Of a DNA stretch of 64,000 nucleotides, positions 1 to 11,200 are shown piece by piece. The stretch is from the NCBI GenBank assembly GCA_016946835.1, contig JACVTC010000230.1, forward strand, positions 62,001 to 126,000. The letters run 5' to 3'. Origin of the DNA: Neocallimastix lanati (nom. inval.) (lineage: Eukaryota; Neocallimastigomycota; Neocallimastigomycetes; Neocallimastigales; Neocallimastigaceae). Position 1 is the stretch's first letter. Every line of letters begins with the position of its first letter. Under the pieces are notes generated by a model that had not been told where the DNA came from, searched no databases, and saw only the letters and a list, made by a program, of their open reading frames with translations. The position numbers and the translations under genes are program-made.

Positions 1-102
1 TATATCACTTTCTGAGCCTATTCAGAATTAAGATATAAACCATAAAATATCAGCTCTCGAGAAATTTTTTCTTACTCATTTTTTTTTTTTATTTTTGTTT
101 GT

Positions 103-581
103 TGATACGTGACCACTATAAAAATGGTATTTAGGTAGATTCTTTAGGTTAAAGAAATACTTAAATATTATTGGTCAATAATAATTTTAGAATAATATAT
201 ATAATTTTAGAATAATAATTATTAAACGGAGAATTCTTTTATTTATAAGTTTATACTTATGATAAATTAATTCACATAAATAGCTATTTTTTATATTTTA
301 GTTTAGTATAGTTAAAAAGAGATATTAATGTTTTATTATATTTATTGATTTATAAATTAGATGAATATATATATTTGAGATAATTAATTATAATATTTAA
401 ATAAGAGAGTAATAATAATAATTGATGTAATAATAATTAATAATAAATAAAGAGAACATTAAAAAGATATATTTACTATTTTATTTTGTATTATTGTATG
501 TGTTATTTCTATTTATTATTAGAATATATTATTTTGTCATAATTCCTTATTGTCATTTCCTATAAATAAAATATCGTATCA
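103..581 (+). mobile_element. Solo LTR H1
   Basis: The element begins TGATACGTGACC and ends ATATCGTATCA. It is flanked by the direct repeat TTTGT (98-102 and 582-586), though the flank is low complexity. It is homologous to H2 (40263-40765). Its ends resemble those of the LTR of element I in reverse, so its coding sense is probably plus. It sits inside repeat R1. Confidence 0.65.
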
Positions 582-719
582 TTTGTTTTTTATTATTATT
601 AATATGAATAAATGATTTTTTTCTTAATTAATTTACTAATTATTCTAATATTTAAAATTATTTAAGAGATTAATATTTACTACTACTAAATATAATTTAA
701 AAAGAATTTTTTTTTTTTA

Positions 720-1115
720 GAATCAAAATAATTCAAGGATTAAAATGTAAATAAAATTAATTTTAAACTATTAATCTTAAAAAAAAAAAAAAAAAAAAAA
801 TTTATTTAGATAATTACTTTTTTTTTTTTATTAAAATAATTCAAGGATTAGATTGTAAATAAAATTAATTTTAAACTATTAATCTTAAAAAAAAAAAAAA
901 AAAAAAATTTATTTAGATAATTACTTTTTTTTTTTTATTAAAATAATTCAAGGATTAGATTGTAAATAAAATTAATTTTAAACTATTAATCTTATCTTAA
1001 AAAAAATAATAATTTTTATTTAGATAATTACTTTTTTTTTGGAATCAAATTAATTCAAGGAATAGATTTTAAATAAAATTAATTTTAAACTATTAATCTT
1101 ATTTTATTATTTTTT
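720..1115. repeat. Tandem repeat, about 107 bp x 4
   Basis: The motif AATTCAAGGA recurs at about 730, 838, 944 and 1051, a period of 106-108 bp. Each unit ends in a run of A followed by a run of T. The equivalent stretch has about two units in R2 and one in R3 and R4, so unit number varies between copies of repeat R. Confidence 0.8.
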
Positions 1116-1366
1116 TTTAACTTTTTATTTTATTAAGTAATAAGAATAGGATACATATATATATCCTTTTAAAAATAAAAAAAAAAAGAAAAGAAAAAGA
1201 ATTAATATCCGTAAAAGTAGAATAAAAAAATAAAAAAAAAAAATAAAAAAAAAAATAGAAAAAGTAGTTTTAAATAAAAAAATAATAAAAAAAATGAAGA
1301 AAGAGTAGTTAATAAATAAATAAATAAATAAAATGGAATAAAAATTAAAATTAAGAAAAAAGAAGA

Positions 1367-1478
1367 AGGAACATTTTGAAAATGAACCGAAATCTAATTC
1401 ATTTGTAATCAATTACTCTACCTCTGAGCTAACAACCCTTTCAATAATGAAGAAATAACTGCAAGGTTTAAACCTGCA
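1367..1478 (-). pseudogene. Fossil tRNA-Cys plus partial tRNA-Ser (R1)
   Basis: On the minus strand this aligns end to end with the tRNA-Cys gene at 37847-37918, keeping GAGCTAA...TAGAGTAATTGATTACAAAT-like spacing. The same short spacer (CAATAATGAAG on +) follows, then the 3' half of the tRNA-Ser gene. The anticodon region and acceptor stem are heavily eroded, mostly G/C to A/T, so no functional tRNA is expected. The Ser part cannot be followed past about 1478. Equivalent fossils occur in R2, R3 and R4. Confidence 0.75.
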
Positions 1479-1840
1479 ATCCAATACTTTAGTTCTCCCT
1501 CTTTTTTTTACAACTTTATTTTTTTATATTATTCTTTTAATATTTTCTTAAGTTTAAATAAGTAATTTAAAATAGTTTAGAATAGATAATTAAATATTTT
1601 GAATTATTATTATTTTTAATAATATTTTTCATATCTACCCTAATATTCGTTTTTATTTTATTTATGTTATTAATAATGAATAATTATAATTATTTTTTAT
1701 ATTATAAATTTATTCTTATTATTATTAAAATATATTACTATTAAATGTAACTTACAAAGTGTAAAAGATGAATTATTAAATTCATTCACTATATTCATTA
1801 TGTTCTTTGTAAAGTTATTATGTGTATATGTGTATTTAAG

Positions 1841-1896
1841 TATCGAATTATTAATATATAATTATTTCACAATAAGTATATATTAATAATTCGATA
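1841..1896. repeat. 20-bp perfect inverted repeat
   Basis: TATCGAATTATTAATATATA at 1841-1860 is followed, after 16 bases, by its exact reverse complement at 1877-1896. R2, R3 and R4 carry longer, rearranged versions of the same block around 27970-28070, 34015-34110 and 42290-42390. Confidence 0.85.
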
Positions 1897-2356
1897 TTAT
1901 TTTATTTATTATAAGCTACTATCCTAATTCTTTTTAATTTTAATTAATTATTATTAATTTCTTTATTTAATTGACATTATTTTTAATTAGATAGTTTTTA
2001 TAAATAATTGATTAGTAAGTTAATATTATAATAATTAAATGGGTATCCGATTATAGAAATTATTATTATGTATAAATAATTCATATAATTGAATATGTAA
2101 CGCACCAACGTTACTATTAATGTAATTTGTATTAATAAAAATTTTTTTATAATTAAAAAAAAAAAAAACAGAAATAATTTAATTAATAAATTATATATTC
2201 TTAGTATAAACTCAGTCTAATATTAACGAGTGGAGTGAATAGTGCTGTGTTATATTCTTAAAGATAGAACTAGAATTATTTATTATAGAATATTAAAAGT
2301 TTTTTCAAGTACAACTCAAATGTTTCAATCTATCTTAAAATATTTATTTATTTTTT

Positions 2357-3571
2357 TGTAAATTTATATTGATTGATTAGGTAAGATTCTTGCTATATCT
2401 TTCCTAGTTTGGGTTAAATTGGTCAGGTCAAGATGTTCTTATTAATTATAACAATTTAATTAAATTTAAATAATAAATAACACACACAGAGTTTTATAAT
2501 TAAGATTTCAATATTTAAGATTTATGTTTTATTAGAACTTTATTTAATAAATATTTTAATAATAAAATTAACTAAGATTAATATAAAGAATTATTTATTG
2601 TTATAATTAAATCATTAACTTTATGTTAACAGGTTATATGTTAAAGGTTATAAGGTTAAAGGTTAATAATCTTACAAAGAATTCAAAATATGGAATTTCA
2701 AATCCTTTTTATACTATACTAAAATAATAATTAACAATATAAATAATTAATACATTTTAATCTTAATATATTCATACATGTATATAAACTATATAAAATA
2801 TAATAATAAAATAATATTGATAAGAATCTTTTAATACAAAAACTATATAATTATTCATAAAACAATTTAATACTAAAACTAATTTAATAATAAAATATAA
2901 AATAAAATAAAATAAAATATTAAAACTAATTAAAAATTCTCTTTCGGAAATCTTTAGAATGATAAAGAATTCCATAGAATCTTTTAGAAAATAATTGAAT
3001 AAAAATATTATAATAAAATATATAAAACATATAAACTTATTTAAAATATTATAAAACTATTACTAATAACTAATTCTGTATTTTTAATTAATAATAATAA
3101 TTAATAATATAATTTCCAAGTTAAGAGATGTTATCTAATATAGATTTTTTAATTAATAATTTAGGGTTATAATTAAATAATTAAATTATTTTTTATATTT
3201 AAAATATCTTTAAAGTCCAATATCTCGTTATTTAGTTATCCAATAAGGTTGATTTTAACATATGTTGTAGTTATCGTCCGTAGCTTCCTAATTACTATAA
3301 TTTTAGCGTGAATATCAATATAATATTTCCATTATTTGTTGAGTTGTCGTTGTTTTTCTTCAAGTTATTTTTATTAAATTCTTAAAGGTTAAAATAAATT
3401 AAATTATCTTTAATAAATAAGTCCAAACCCTTTGGTTTCTGATTTTTTAATGTTTCTAATAATTATTTTTATAATTAAAATCGAATTAAAATAATTTTTG
3501 TCAATAACTAAATTAAATTTCAATTGATTTAATAGTGAATTTTAACCTTGAATCCACTAATATTCGTGACA
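2357..3571. mobile_element. Solo LTR L
   Basis: A 1.2-kb AT-rich block begins TGTAAATTTATATTG and ends ATATTCGTGACA. It is flanked by T5 on both sides and replaces the junction seen uninterrupted in R2-R4. It lies immediately left of LTR B1. The T5 target repeat is weak evidence in this sequence; the comparison with the empty site in the other R copies is stronger. No coding region. Confidence 0.55.
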
Positions 3572-3575
3572 TTTT

Positions 3576-4241
3576 TGTCAAAGTTATTAGGTAATTTGGT
3601 CTTAACGATTAGGTCAAGATGCCAAATTATAGTAATTAATTAATAATTTAATTTTACTCTTGTTTAAAACATATTGTTATTAGTAAATTTTATAATTAAG
3701 TTTTTATTTAAAATATAAATTTTATTTAATCTTAATAATATTTTATTATATTATTATTTTATATAATTATTACTATAATTTAAATTACAATAATCCTACA
3801 AAGGATTAATCAAAAGATTTAAACATGTATTTATATAAAATAATTAATTATTAAAATATTAATTATTAATACGAATATGTAATAGTATTAATATAAGTTT
3901 GATATCGATAAAATAAACTAAGATAATAATATAAATATTTAATATAAATAAAATATAAGAATCTAATATAGCTAAATATTATATTTTATAATTAAAATAT
4001 AATATGTAGAAATTAATTTAATGACAATCACGTGTTTACATTATTTAATATATATTAATTTCAATATGTTAATAATATTTAGTAATTAGTTGGCCTAGAC
4101 TAATTCCTAAATATTTTAATAAAGTTAATTTAATAATAATTATTATATATTATTATTCATTAATATTGAAATTTAAATAATTGAATTATTGTAATTGAAA
4201 TTGAAATTGAATTAAATGGAAATTCAGTTATTATCTTAACA
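3576..4241 (-). mobile_element. Solo LTR of family B (B1)
   Basis: It begins TGTCAAAGTTATTAGG and ends CAGTTATTATCTTAACA. It is closely similar along its length to the paired LTRs of element B at 55575-56233 and 58414-59072. It is flanked by the direct repeat ATTTT (3571-3575 and 4242-4246). The strand follows the coding sense of the full B element. Confidence 0.8.
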
Positions 4242-5269
4242 ATTTTTATTGTTTTAGTTAGAAGTAAACTTACCTTTTACAATATGTAAAATAAATTACT
4301 TATCAAGTCTAGGTTTGTGGCTATTCTATACTAACTTTACTACACTAATAACACTATATCCTAAACCTCTATTAATTAATTAATTATTTTCTTTTTTAAT
4401 TCCTTTTATTTATTTATTTTATTTATTAACTAATTTTCAACAACCACTTAACTGGGTAACGCAGGGTCCTTTCCGGAGTTCCCACTAGCAGTTAAGGTTT
4501 TACAAACTATACTATAATTGTTTTATAAGAAAGTAACTATTCTAATAATAGTTACGAAACTAATAATAAAATTTAAATTTTCCTATTACTATACGATTTT
4601 CCAACTCTCGTTCAATAGTTGAAAAATTAACTCTTTTTATACTTTTTCAAAATAAAGTTTTAAATCAAAATATATTTTAATAAATTACATAAACATATTA
4701 TTTTATATTATCAATTACATTATATAATAAATTACATGAAATGTTATGAATTATTTTAATATAAATCCTATTTAAAACTATCTAATTTTTCTAAAATTTT
4801 CTATGAAGGAAATTTAGAGTTTAATTCATTAATTATATGATTAAATATATTCTATCCATATATTTAATTTAAATTTTGCCAAGTTGTGAAAACCAATTTA
4901 CTAAACCACAACTTGCTATTTTTATTTTTAGAATTTCTATAATTTAAAAGACAAGTAAACAAAACGACAAGTTTTTGTAAACAAACGGAAAAGGCAATAT
5001 TCCTTCAATTATTTTAATTTAACTAATTAATGACTAATTATTTTTTAATTTATGAAGTTTCGTGATTCAACTGAGTAATTGTTACGTAAATTCTCCAAAT
5101 AATTTAGTCATAAATTTTTGAGAAAATTATTTAAATTAATAATTTGGAATACATTTAAATTTATATTAAAAATTTGGAAAACATTTTTATCCACAATAAT
5201 TTACATTACATTACATTTAAATACGTATTCAAATTATTAAATATTTTACACAATATACATTAACTATAA
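4242..5269. other. AT-rich stretch with one GC-rich islet
   Basis: The first 45 bases finish repeat R1. After that I see no gene. The one striking block is 4447-4496, where CTTAACTG and CAGTTAAG bracket an unusually GC-rich 50 bases that could fold into a hairpin. The last 30 bases before LTR F1 (ACAATATACATTAACTATAA) resemble the right end of repeat R, the site that carries LTR insertions upstream of the tRNA-Trp genes. Confidence 0.5.
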
Positions 5270-6148
5270 TGTAAGAATCTATAATTATTTGTTAGCAAAT
5301 AATTATATTTTCTTAGTTAAGTTATTATAACTATAACTTTATTTAATTACATATAATATTTATTAAATTATTTAATTTAATTTTAAATATTCATTAATTT
5401 AACAAAATTTATTTAATTAATTTTAAATAATATATTTACAATATGCTAAATTCTCTACTGTAACTAATGTATTTTGTATTGTATTTTATTCTGTATTTTA
5501 TAATGTATTCTGTATTTTATAATGTATTCTGTATTTTATTAACTATTTAATTTTATATTTTTAATATAAGGATAAATTATATGATCGAAATATCTTTTAT
5601 TATTTTATTCTTTTATTTTCGATCATTAGATTGGAAAATCGGTTAATTAAGATTTTTTCCAATTACTTTTTAGAAGTAATCGGTTTTACTTAATTAATGC
5701 GATGATCGATATGGATAAAATATCGATCGAAAACTTATCTAGGTTTTTCTATCTAATCTTTTCCTAGATAAGAGATTTGTTAAGATTAGAAGACCCTTTC
5801 TTATTTAACCTTATTTTCATAAAAAATATAAATAAGGCTCTTGAGTTCTCTTTGAGAAATCAAGAGTTATTATTATAAAAAAACATAGTTATAATAGTAA
5901 CATTTTTATATTTTTAACTTTAATAAATTAATAAAAATATTTTATTCAAAAACATATTTTTAAAATCAATTTATACAAACAATTCTTCTCTTACTTTTTG
6001 TGTTATTAATATAATTAATTTTATAATAAACTCTACTCTAAAGGTAAAAAAAATTATTATTTTATTTTATTTTCTCAACTTAATGAATTAGTCGTTAAGT
6101 TGTAGTTAATAATTCTATTTCGAGTTAGTTCTTAATAGAATTATTACA
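5270..6148 (+). mobile_element. Solo LTR F1, Tf1-like family of element E
   Basis: It begins TGTAAGAATCTATAAT and ends TAGAATTATTACA. The perfect 5-bp target repeat TATAA lies at 5265-5269 and 6149-6153. It shares the TATA box and CTCTTGA...TCAAGAG transcript-start hairpin of the element E LTR. Near-identical copies are F2 (minus) and F3 (plus). Confidence 0.9.
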
Positions 6149-6154
6149 TATAAA

Positions 6155-7747
6155 TGATACGGGCTGGGGTTGAAACACTAAGATATTCAAAACAAAAAAA
6201 AAATAAATATTAACACATAACTATAAAAATAAGTTTGGAAACAAGAAAAAAAAAAATTAAATTTTAAAATATTCTTTATTTAAATTTAAAATTAAAATTA
6301 TTTGTTCCCAGTATTAAAAAGAAAGAAATTTATTCTTCTTTTTATACTTTTATTTTAATACATTTTATTTATTATTAATATATTCTTTATAAAAAAAAAA
6401 CTATTATAACTATTTTATTTTAATTTTTAACTATTATTTTAAATTATTTTTTTAAAAAAAAAATAACATTTATTAAATTAAAATATAAAAAATTAATTTA
6501 GAGATTGTATCACGAAGGGCATTCCGGGCGATAGCTTCTTCTTGATATTGTTTTTCAGAGAGAGAATTATAAAGAATTGATATTTTCTGTATTTTAGATC
6601 ATTTTTTTATTATTGAAATTCTGTATTTTAGTTCATTTTTATTTTTAATAAAGATTTAATTTATTTTTGATTTTTGATTTATTTTTAGTTTATTTCAAAG
6701 GTTTAGAAAATATTATACAGAAACTTATAATTCTGTATTTTACATCAAATATTTATTGAAATAGGTTTTTATTATTCTTAATATAAAAATAAGAATTAGT
6801 AATGATTTAAATATTATATAATTTTTAATAAGAATATTTAGTAATAATTTTTATTATATTTAATATTAATAAAATATTTAATAATTATTTTTATTAGATT
6901 TGATATTAATAAAAGATTTTAATAATAATATTTAATAATAATTTTTATTATATTTGATATTAATAAAAGAATTTTATAAGAATATTTAATAATAATTTTT
7001 ATTATATTTGATATTAATAAAAGAATTTTATAAGAATATTTAATAATAATTTTTATTATAAAAGATTTTAATAAGAATATTTAATAATAATTTTTATTAT
7101 ATTTAATATTAATAAAAGATTTTTATTAGAATATTTAATAATTTTTATTATATTTAATATTAATAAAAGATTTTAATAAGAATATTTAATAATAATTTTT
7201 ATTATATTTGATATTAATAAAAGAATTTTATAAGAATATTTAATAATAATTTTTATTATATTTGATATTAATAAAAGAATTTTATAAGAATATTTAATAA
7301 TAATTTTTATTATATTTAATATTAATAAAAGATTTTTATTAGAATATTTAATAATAATTTTTATTATATTTGATATTAATAAAAGATTTTAATAAGAATA
7401 TTTAATAATAATTTTTATTATATTTGATATTAATAAAAGATTTTAATAAGAATATTTAATAATAATTTTTATTATATTTAATATTAATAAAAGATTTTTA
7501 TAAGAATATTTAATAATAATTTTTATTATATTTAATATTAATAAAGGAAATTTATAAGAATATTTAATAATAATTTTTATTATATTTAATATTAATAAAA
7601 AAAATTTATAAGAATATTTAATAATAATTTTTATTATATTTGATATTAATAAAAGATTTTAATAAGAATATTTAATAATAATTTTATTTTATTATTATTA
7701 AGAGTATTTAATAGGAAATACAAGGTATTTAGTGACACTCCGTATCA
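6155..7747. mobile_element. Repeat element G1 with 8-bp inverted ends
   Basis: Its ends are TGATACGG and CCGTATCA, an 8-bp inverted repeat. The 4-bp direct repeat TAAA lies at 6151-6154 and 7748-7751. A more GC-rich core near 6510-6545 (CGAAGGGCATTCCGGGCG) is conserved in G2. No coding region. It could be a solo LTR of an unseen element or a short non-autonomous element; the TG...CA ends and 4-bp target repeat favour an LTR relative. Confidence 0.65.
6825..7690. repeat. About 54-bp tandem array inside G1
   Basis: The unit is about 54 bp, built around AAGAATATTTAATAATAATT followed by TTTATTATATTTGATATTAA. About 16 units occur with small length variation. G2 (38921-40258) has a shorter array of the same unit on the opposite strand, so unit number is unstable. 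Confidence 0.85.
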
Positions 7748-8212
7748 TAAATGGGACAACACAAGTAATTATTAAAATTTATTATAGTAATAATATATTC
7801 GATTATATTTATTTATCTTTATTAAATAATTTTTTATTTTTGAAAGAGAGAGTTTTTAATTATTTTATTTTCATAATTTCTTAAATATTTAATATTCTAT
7901 CAATTTGATTTGTTAGTATTAAAAATTTTAATTTAATTGGTTTCGAATTTATATATAAAATTATTATAAATCATTAATATAAATTATTATAAAATTTTAA
8001 TATAAATTATCACAAGATTTTAATATAAAACTATTATAGAATATTAATATAAAACTATTATTAATATAAAACTATTATAAAATATTGATATAAAACTATT
8101 ATAAAATATTAATATAAATTATTATAAAGTATTGTTAACAAATATTATAATCTTTTTTGTATATAATTGAATATTTAATTATTATTCATTTTTTTTTTAT
8201 TGTCTCGTAACA

Positions 8213-8251
8213 AGATGCCCACGCCGAAATCAGACTTCGTCCCTTGAAGTC
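8213..8251 (-). promoter_or_regulatory. Element A 3' hairpin and polypurine tract
   Basis: In the coding sense, GACTTCAAGGGACGAAGTC (stem GACTTC/GAAGTC) is followed by a G-rich tract, GGCGTGGGCATCT, that abuts the 3' LTR. The tract is the expected primer for plus-strand DNA. The hairpin core is identical in elements D and I. Confidence 0.7.
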
Positions 8252-11200
8252 GGTAGTTCGCACAGCCTATATGGGATAACGTTCTTAAGATGCACATTTC
8301 TGTCCGCAATTTCATTAGTGACAGGATCACAAACCGTGATAGTGTTAAATTGTTTTTTCACAATTTTCATAGGGCCAATGAAATAAGGATCAAGCTTTCT
8401 TCTGTTAATATACTTTATAAGTACAAGATCCCCTGGTTTATAGTCGGACTTAAGCCTTCTTATTTGTTTCCTGCGATCTTCCCAAATTTTGTTGGCTGTT
8501 TGAATGTTATTTATTGCTTCTTTTATCCAACGATGATGGCGAACAAATTTCCGAACCATGAATTCTTCGTCAGTTTCGCAATCTTCTTTTTGATCAATGT
8601 TAATGGTCAATTCGAATGGTTGTAAATCTCTACGTCCATAGAGTAATTCAAAGCTAGAAAATTGAGTAGTTTCATTTTTACAAGTTCGCAAGGCCCATAA
8701 AGCGCTAGGAAGTATTTCATCCCAATTTTGAGTGTTCTTGTTGCATAGTAGCCTTAAATACTTTCCTATTTGTTTGTTACGATTTTCAACCATGCCATTA
8801 GATTCCGGATGATACACCGTAACAAATTGTACCAACACACCATACAAGTCAAGAAAAGCTTTTGTTTTGTCTGAACAAAACTGAGGACCGTTATCGGTGA
8901 CAATAACCTCTGGAATTCCGTGGCGTCCAAATACTTTCATTAGGAAACTAATGACGTCTTTAGATTCGATGGTAGAAAGTGGGTCGGCTTCAACCCATTT
9001 TGTCAGGTAGTCGACCAATACTATAATATATTGGTTCCCTTTGTTAGTCTGAGGCAGCGGGCCTATGATATCAAGTCCTACTTTTGTGAAAGGTCTACCC
9101 GGTTTGGTTGGAATATTTTCAACGTAAGCATTTTGTGGTTGTGGCTTGAATTTTTGACATCTATCACACGTATTGACAATATATTTAACGTCTAAGATCA
9201 TGTTTATCCAAAAATAGTCTCTTTTTAGGCGATTGTAAGTCTTAAACACACTTTCGTGACCAACTCTGTGTGCATCAAGTATTAGTTGTAGCTTTTGATT
9301 ATCATTATTAATTACCTTCCTATAAGTACCATTGTCTAAGTAATATTCTTCGTCATTTATTGTAATAAATTTGCTCTTGATAGGGTTCAGTAAGTTTCCT
9401 TCATCAATAGAATTGATCTCCGACAAGACAGTTGAAACTATTGGATTGGAAGATTTTAATCTCGAAAGCGCATCTGCAAGCACATTCTTCTTGCCAGGTT
9501 CATAGATTACTTCAACCTTAAGCATTGAGAGTAGCAATACCCATCTGGTCTGCCTAGAGTTATTAGTTTCCTTGTTCTTAAATAAGCTTACTAACGGTTT
9601 ATGGTCTGTGAACAACAAGGTAGTATGTGGGTTTCCTCCGATATAGGATTTGAATTTCTTTACGCAGTACGCTGCTGCGGTTCCCTCAAGATCTGTGATT
9701 CCATAATTTTGTTCTGATGGCTTCAGAGATCTACTAATATAATGGATGGGTCGTTCCTTGCCAAATTCATCTTTTTGCAGTAACACTCCGCCAATGCCAT
9801 CGAAAGATGCATCCGTACGGATTATAAATTGGTTCTTGAAGTCAGGCATCATTAATATGGGAACCGTAATCATCCTGTACTTTAACTCTTCGAAACTATC
9901 ATTTTCAGCTTTTCCCCACTTGAATTCAACGTTCTTCTTTAACAACTTAAATAAAGGTTTCGCAATTGTAGCAAAGTTAAGAATAAATTTACGATAATAG
10001 CCAATAGCACCGAGAAAAGATTGAAGTTGGGATGTGGTAGCTGGGGGCAACCATTGGGCTATAACCTTTACTTTATCTGATAATGGTGAAATGCCATCAG
10101 TTGAAACAGTGTGACCCAACAGTTCAACTTTATCTTTGAAAAAATGGCATTTCTCTAAATTCAATTTGATACCGTTTTCCTTTAAGATGGTAAATACATT
10201 CTCTAAATCTCTTAAGTGGTCTTCAATAGTTTCGGAAAATATAATTAAGTCATCTATATATACAAAAAGACATTGCCCGATTAAAGGGTAGAAGATTCGG
10301 TTCATTTCTCGTTGGAATGTTCCTGGGGCATTACATAACCCGAATGACATTACGAGAAATTGGTAGTTCCCAAAAGCCGTGGTAAAGCTAGTTTTTGGAA
10401 TATCTTTTGGGTTCATTGGTATTTGATGGAACCCAGAAAATAGATCAATAGTAGTAAACACTTTAATTGTTCGTCCTATAAAGAAAAGAATGTCATCAAT
10501 TAGAGGAATGGCATAAGCATCCTTTAGTGTAACGTTGTTCAACTTCCGGTAATCCACGCACATACGCCACTTACCATTCTTCTTAAGTACTAAAATGACT
10601 GGTGACGACCATGGTGAACTAGAGGGTTCAATTAATTTATTGTTAAGTAGTTTGGTAATTTCAGCCTTTAATGCCTCAGCTTGAGCTTTAGATAAACGGT
10701 AGGCTTTTTGTTTAATTGGTAGAGTGTCTTTTTCTAATATTATTGAGTGTGGTAATAACTTTGATCCGCCTAATTCTTCTATATTTATGGCCAATACTTC
10801 CTTGTAGTCATTAAAAAGGCGTCCTAATTGTCTTCGAATTCCTCTAGGAACCTGTTCTAGAATATTTCCAAGTAGAGCTTCTTTCTCTTCGCTGACCAGC
10901 ATGACTAATGATGACTTGGCAGATTTTCCTTTTAGATTTCTCTTTTCACAAATGAAGAAATGAAGTATAGAATCCTTTGTTAAATCAATCTGATTATTTT
11001 TATCATGGATATCTTCCTCAAAGTCAGTTTGAACTTCTTCTTCACTAGGTTGATCTTCGTCTTCACTAGTTGGAACTTCTTCGTCTGCGGATAAAGGTGC
11101 TATTCTTGTCCAAGTTTCATCATCATTCATTTTACAAAGGTAGTTGTCATAAGGATTAATAAATAACTTGTTTTCTTTAAGTGTTTTATAACCTACTAAT

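Larger units (their letters stand above)
1..4290 (-). repeat. Fossil-tRNA repeat R, copy R1
   Basis: This is a dispersed or tandem repeat that also occurs at about 22559-28647, 32912-35425 and 41190-42956. Shared blocks, in + order, are: a TCTTACTCATTTTT start near 70; a block around AATTCAAGGATTAGATTG; a decayed tRNA-Cys/tRNA-Ser pair; a long AT-rich block with a hairpin; AACGAGT...AGTGCTGTG near 2230; and GTTTTAGTTAG...AAACTTACCTTTTACAAT near 4255-4282. This copy is interrupted by LTRs H1, L and B1. No coding capacity is convincing; open frames here are T-rich by-products of composition. The left flank (1-60) differs from the other copies. Strand is given as that of the fossil tRNAs. Confidence 0.75.

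Noticed and set aside
1125-1412. 95-aa Phe-rich frame, similar to one at 27242-27538
   Set aside because: It reads through poly-A tracts and the fossil tRNA of repeat R; no start context or conserved protein content.
8290-8625. Plus-strand frames antisense to pol in A, C, D and I
   Set aside because: Shadow frames opposite long conserved pol reading frames; no independent evidence.
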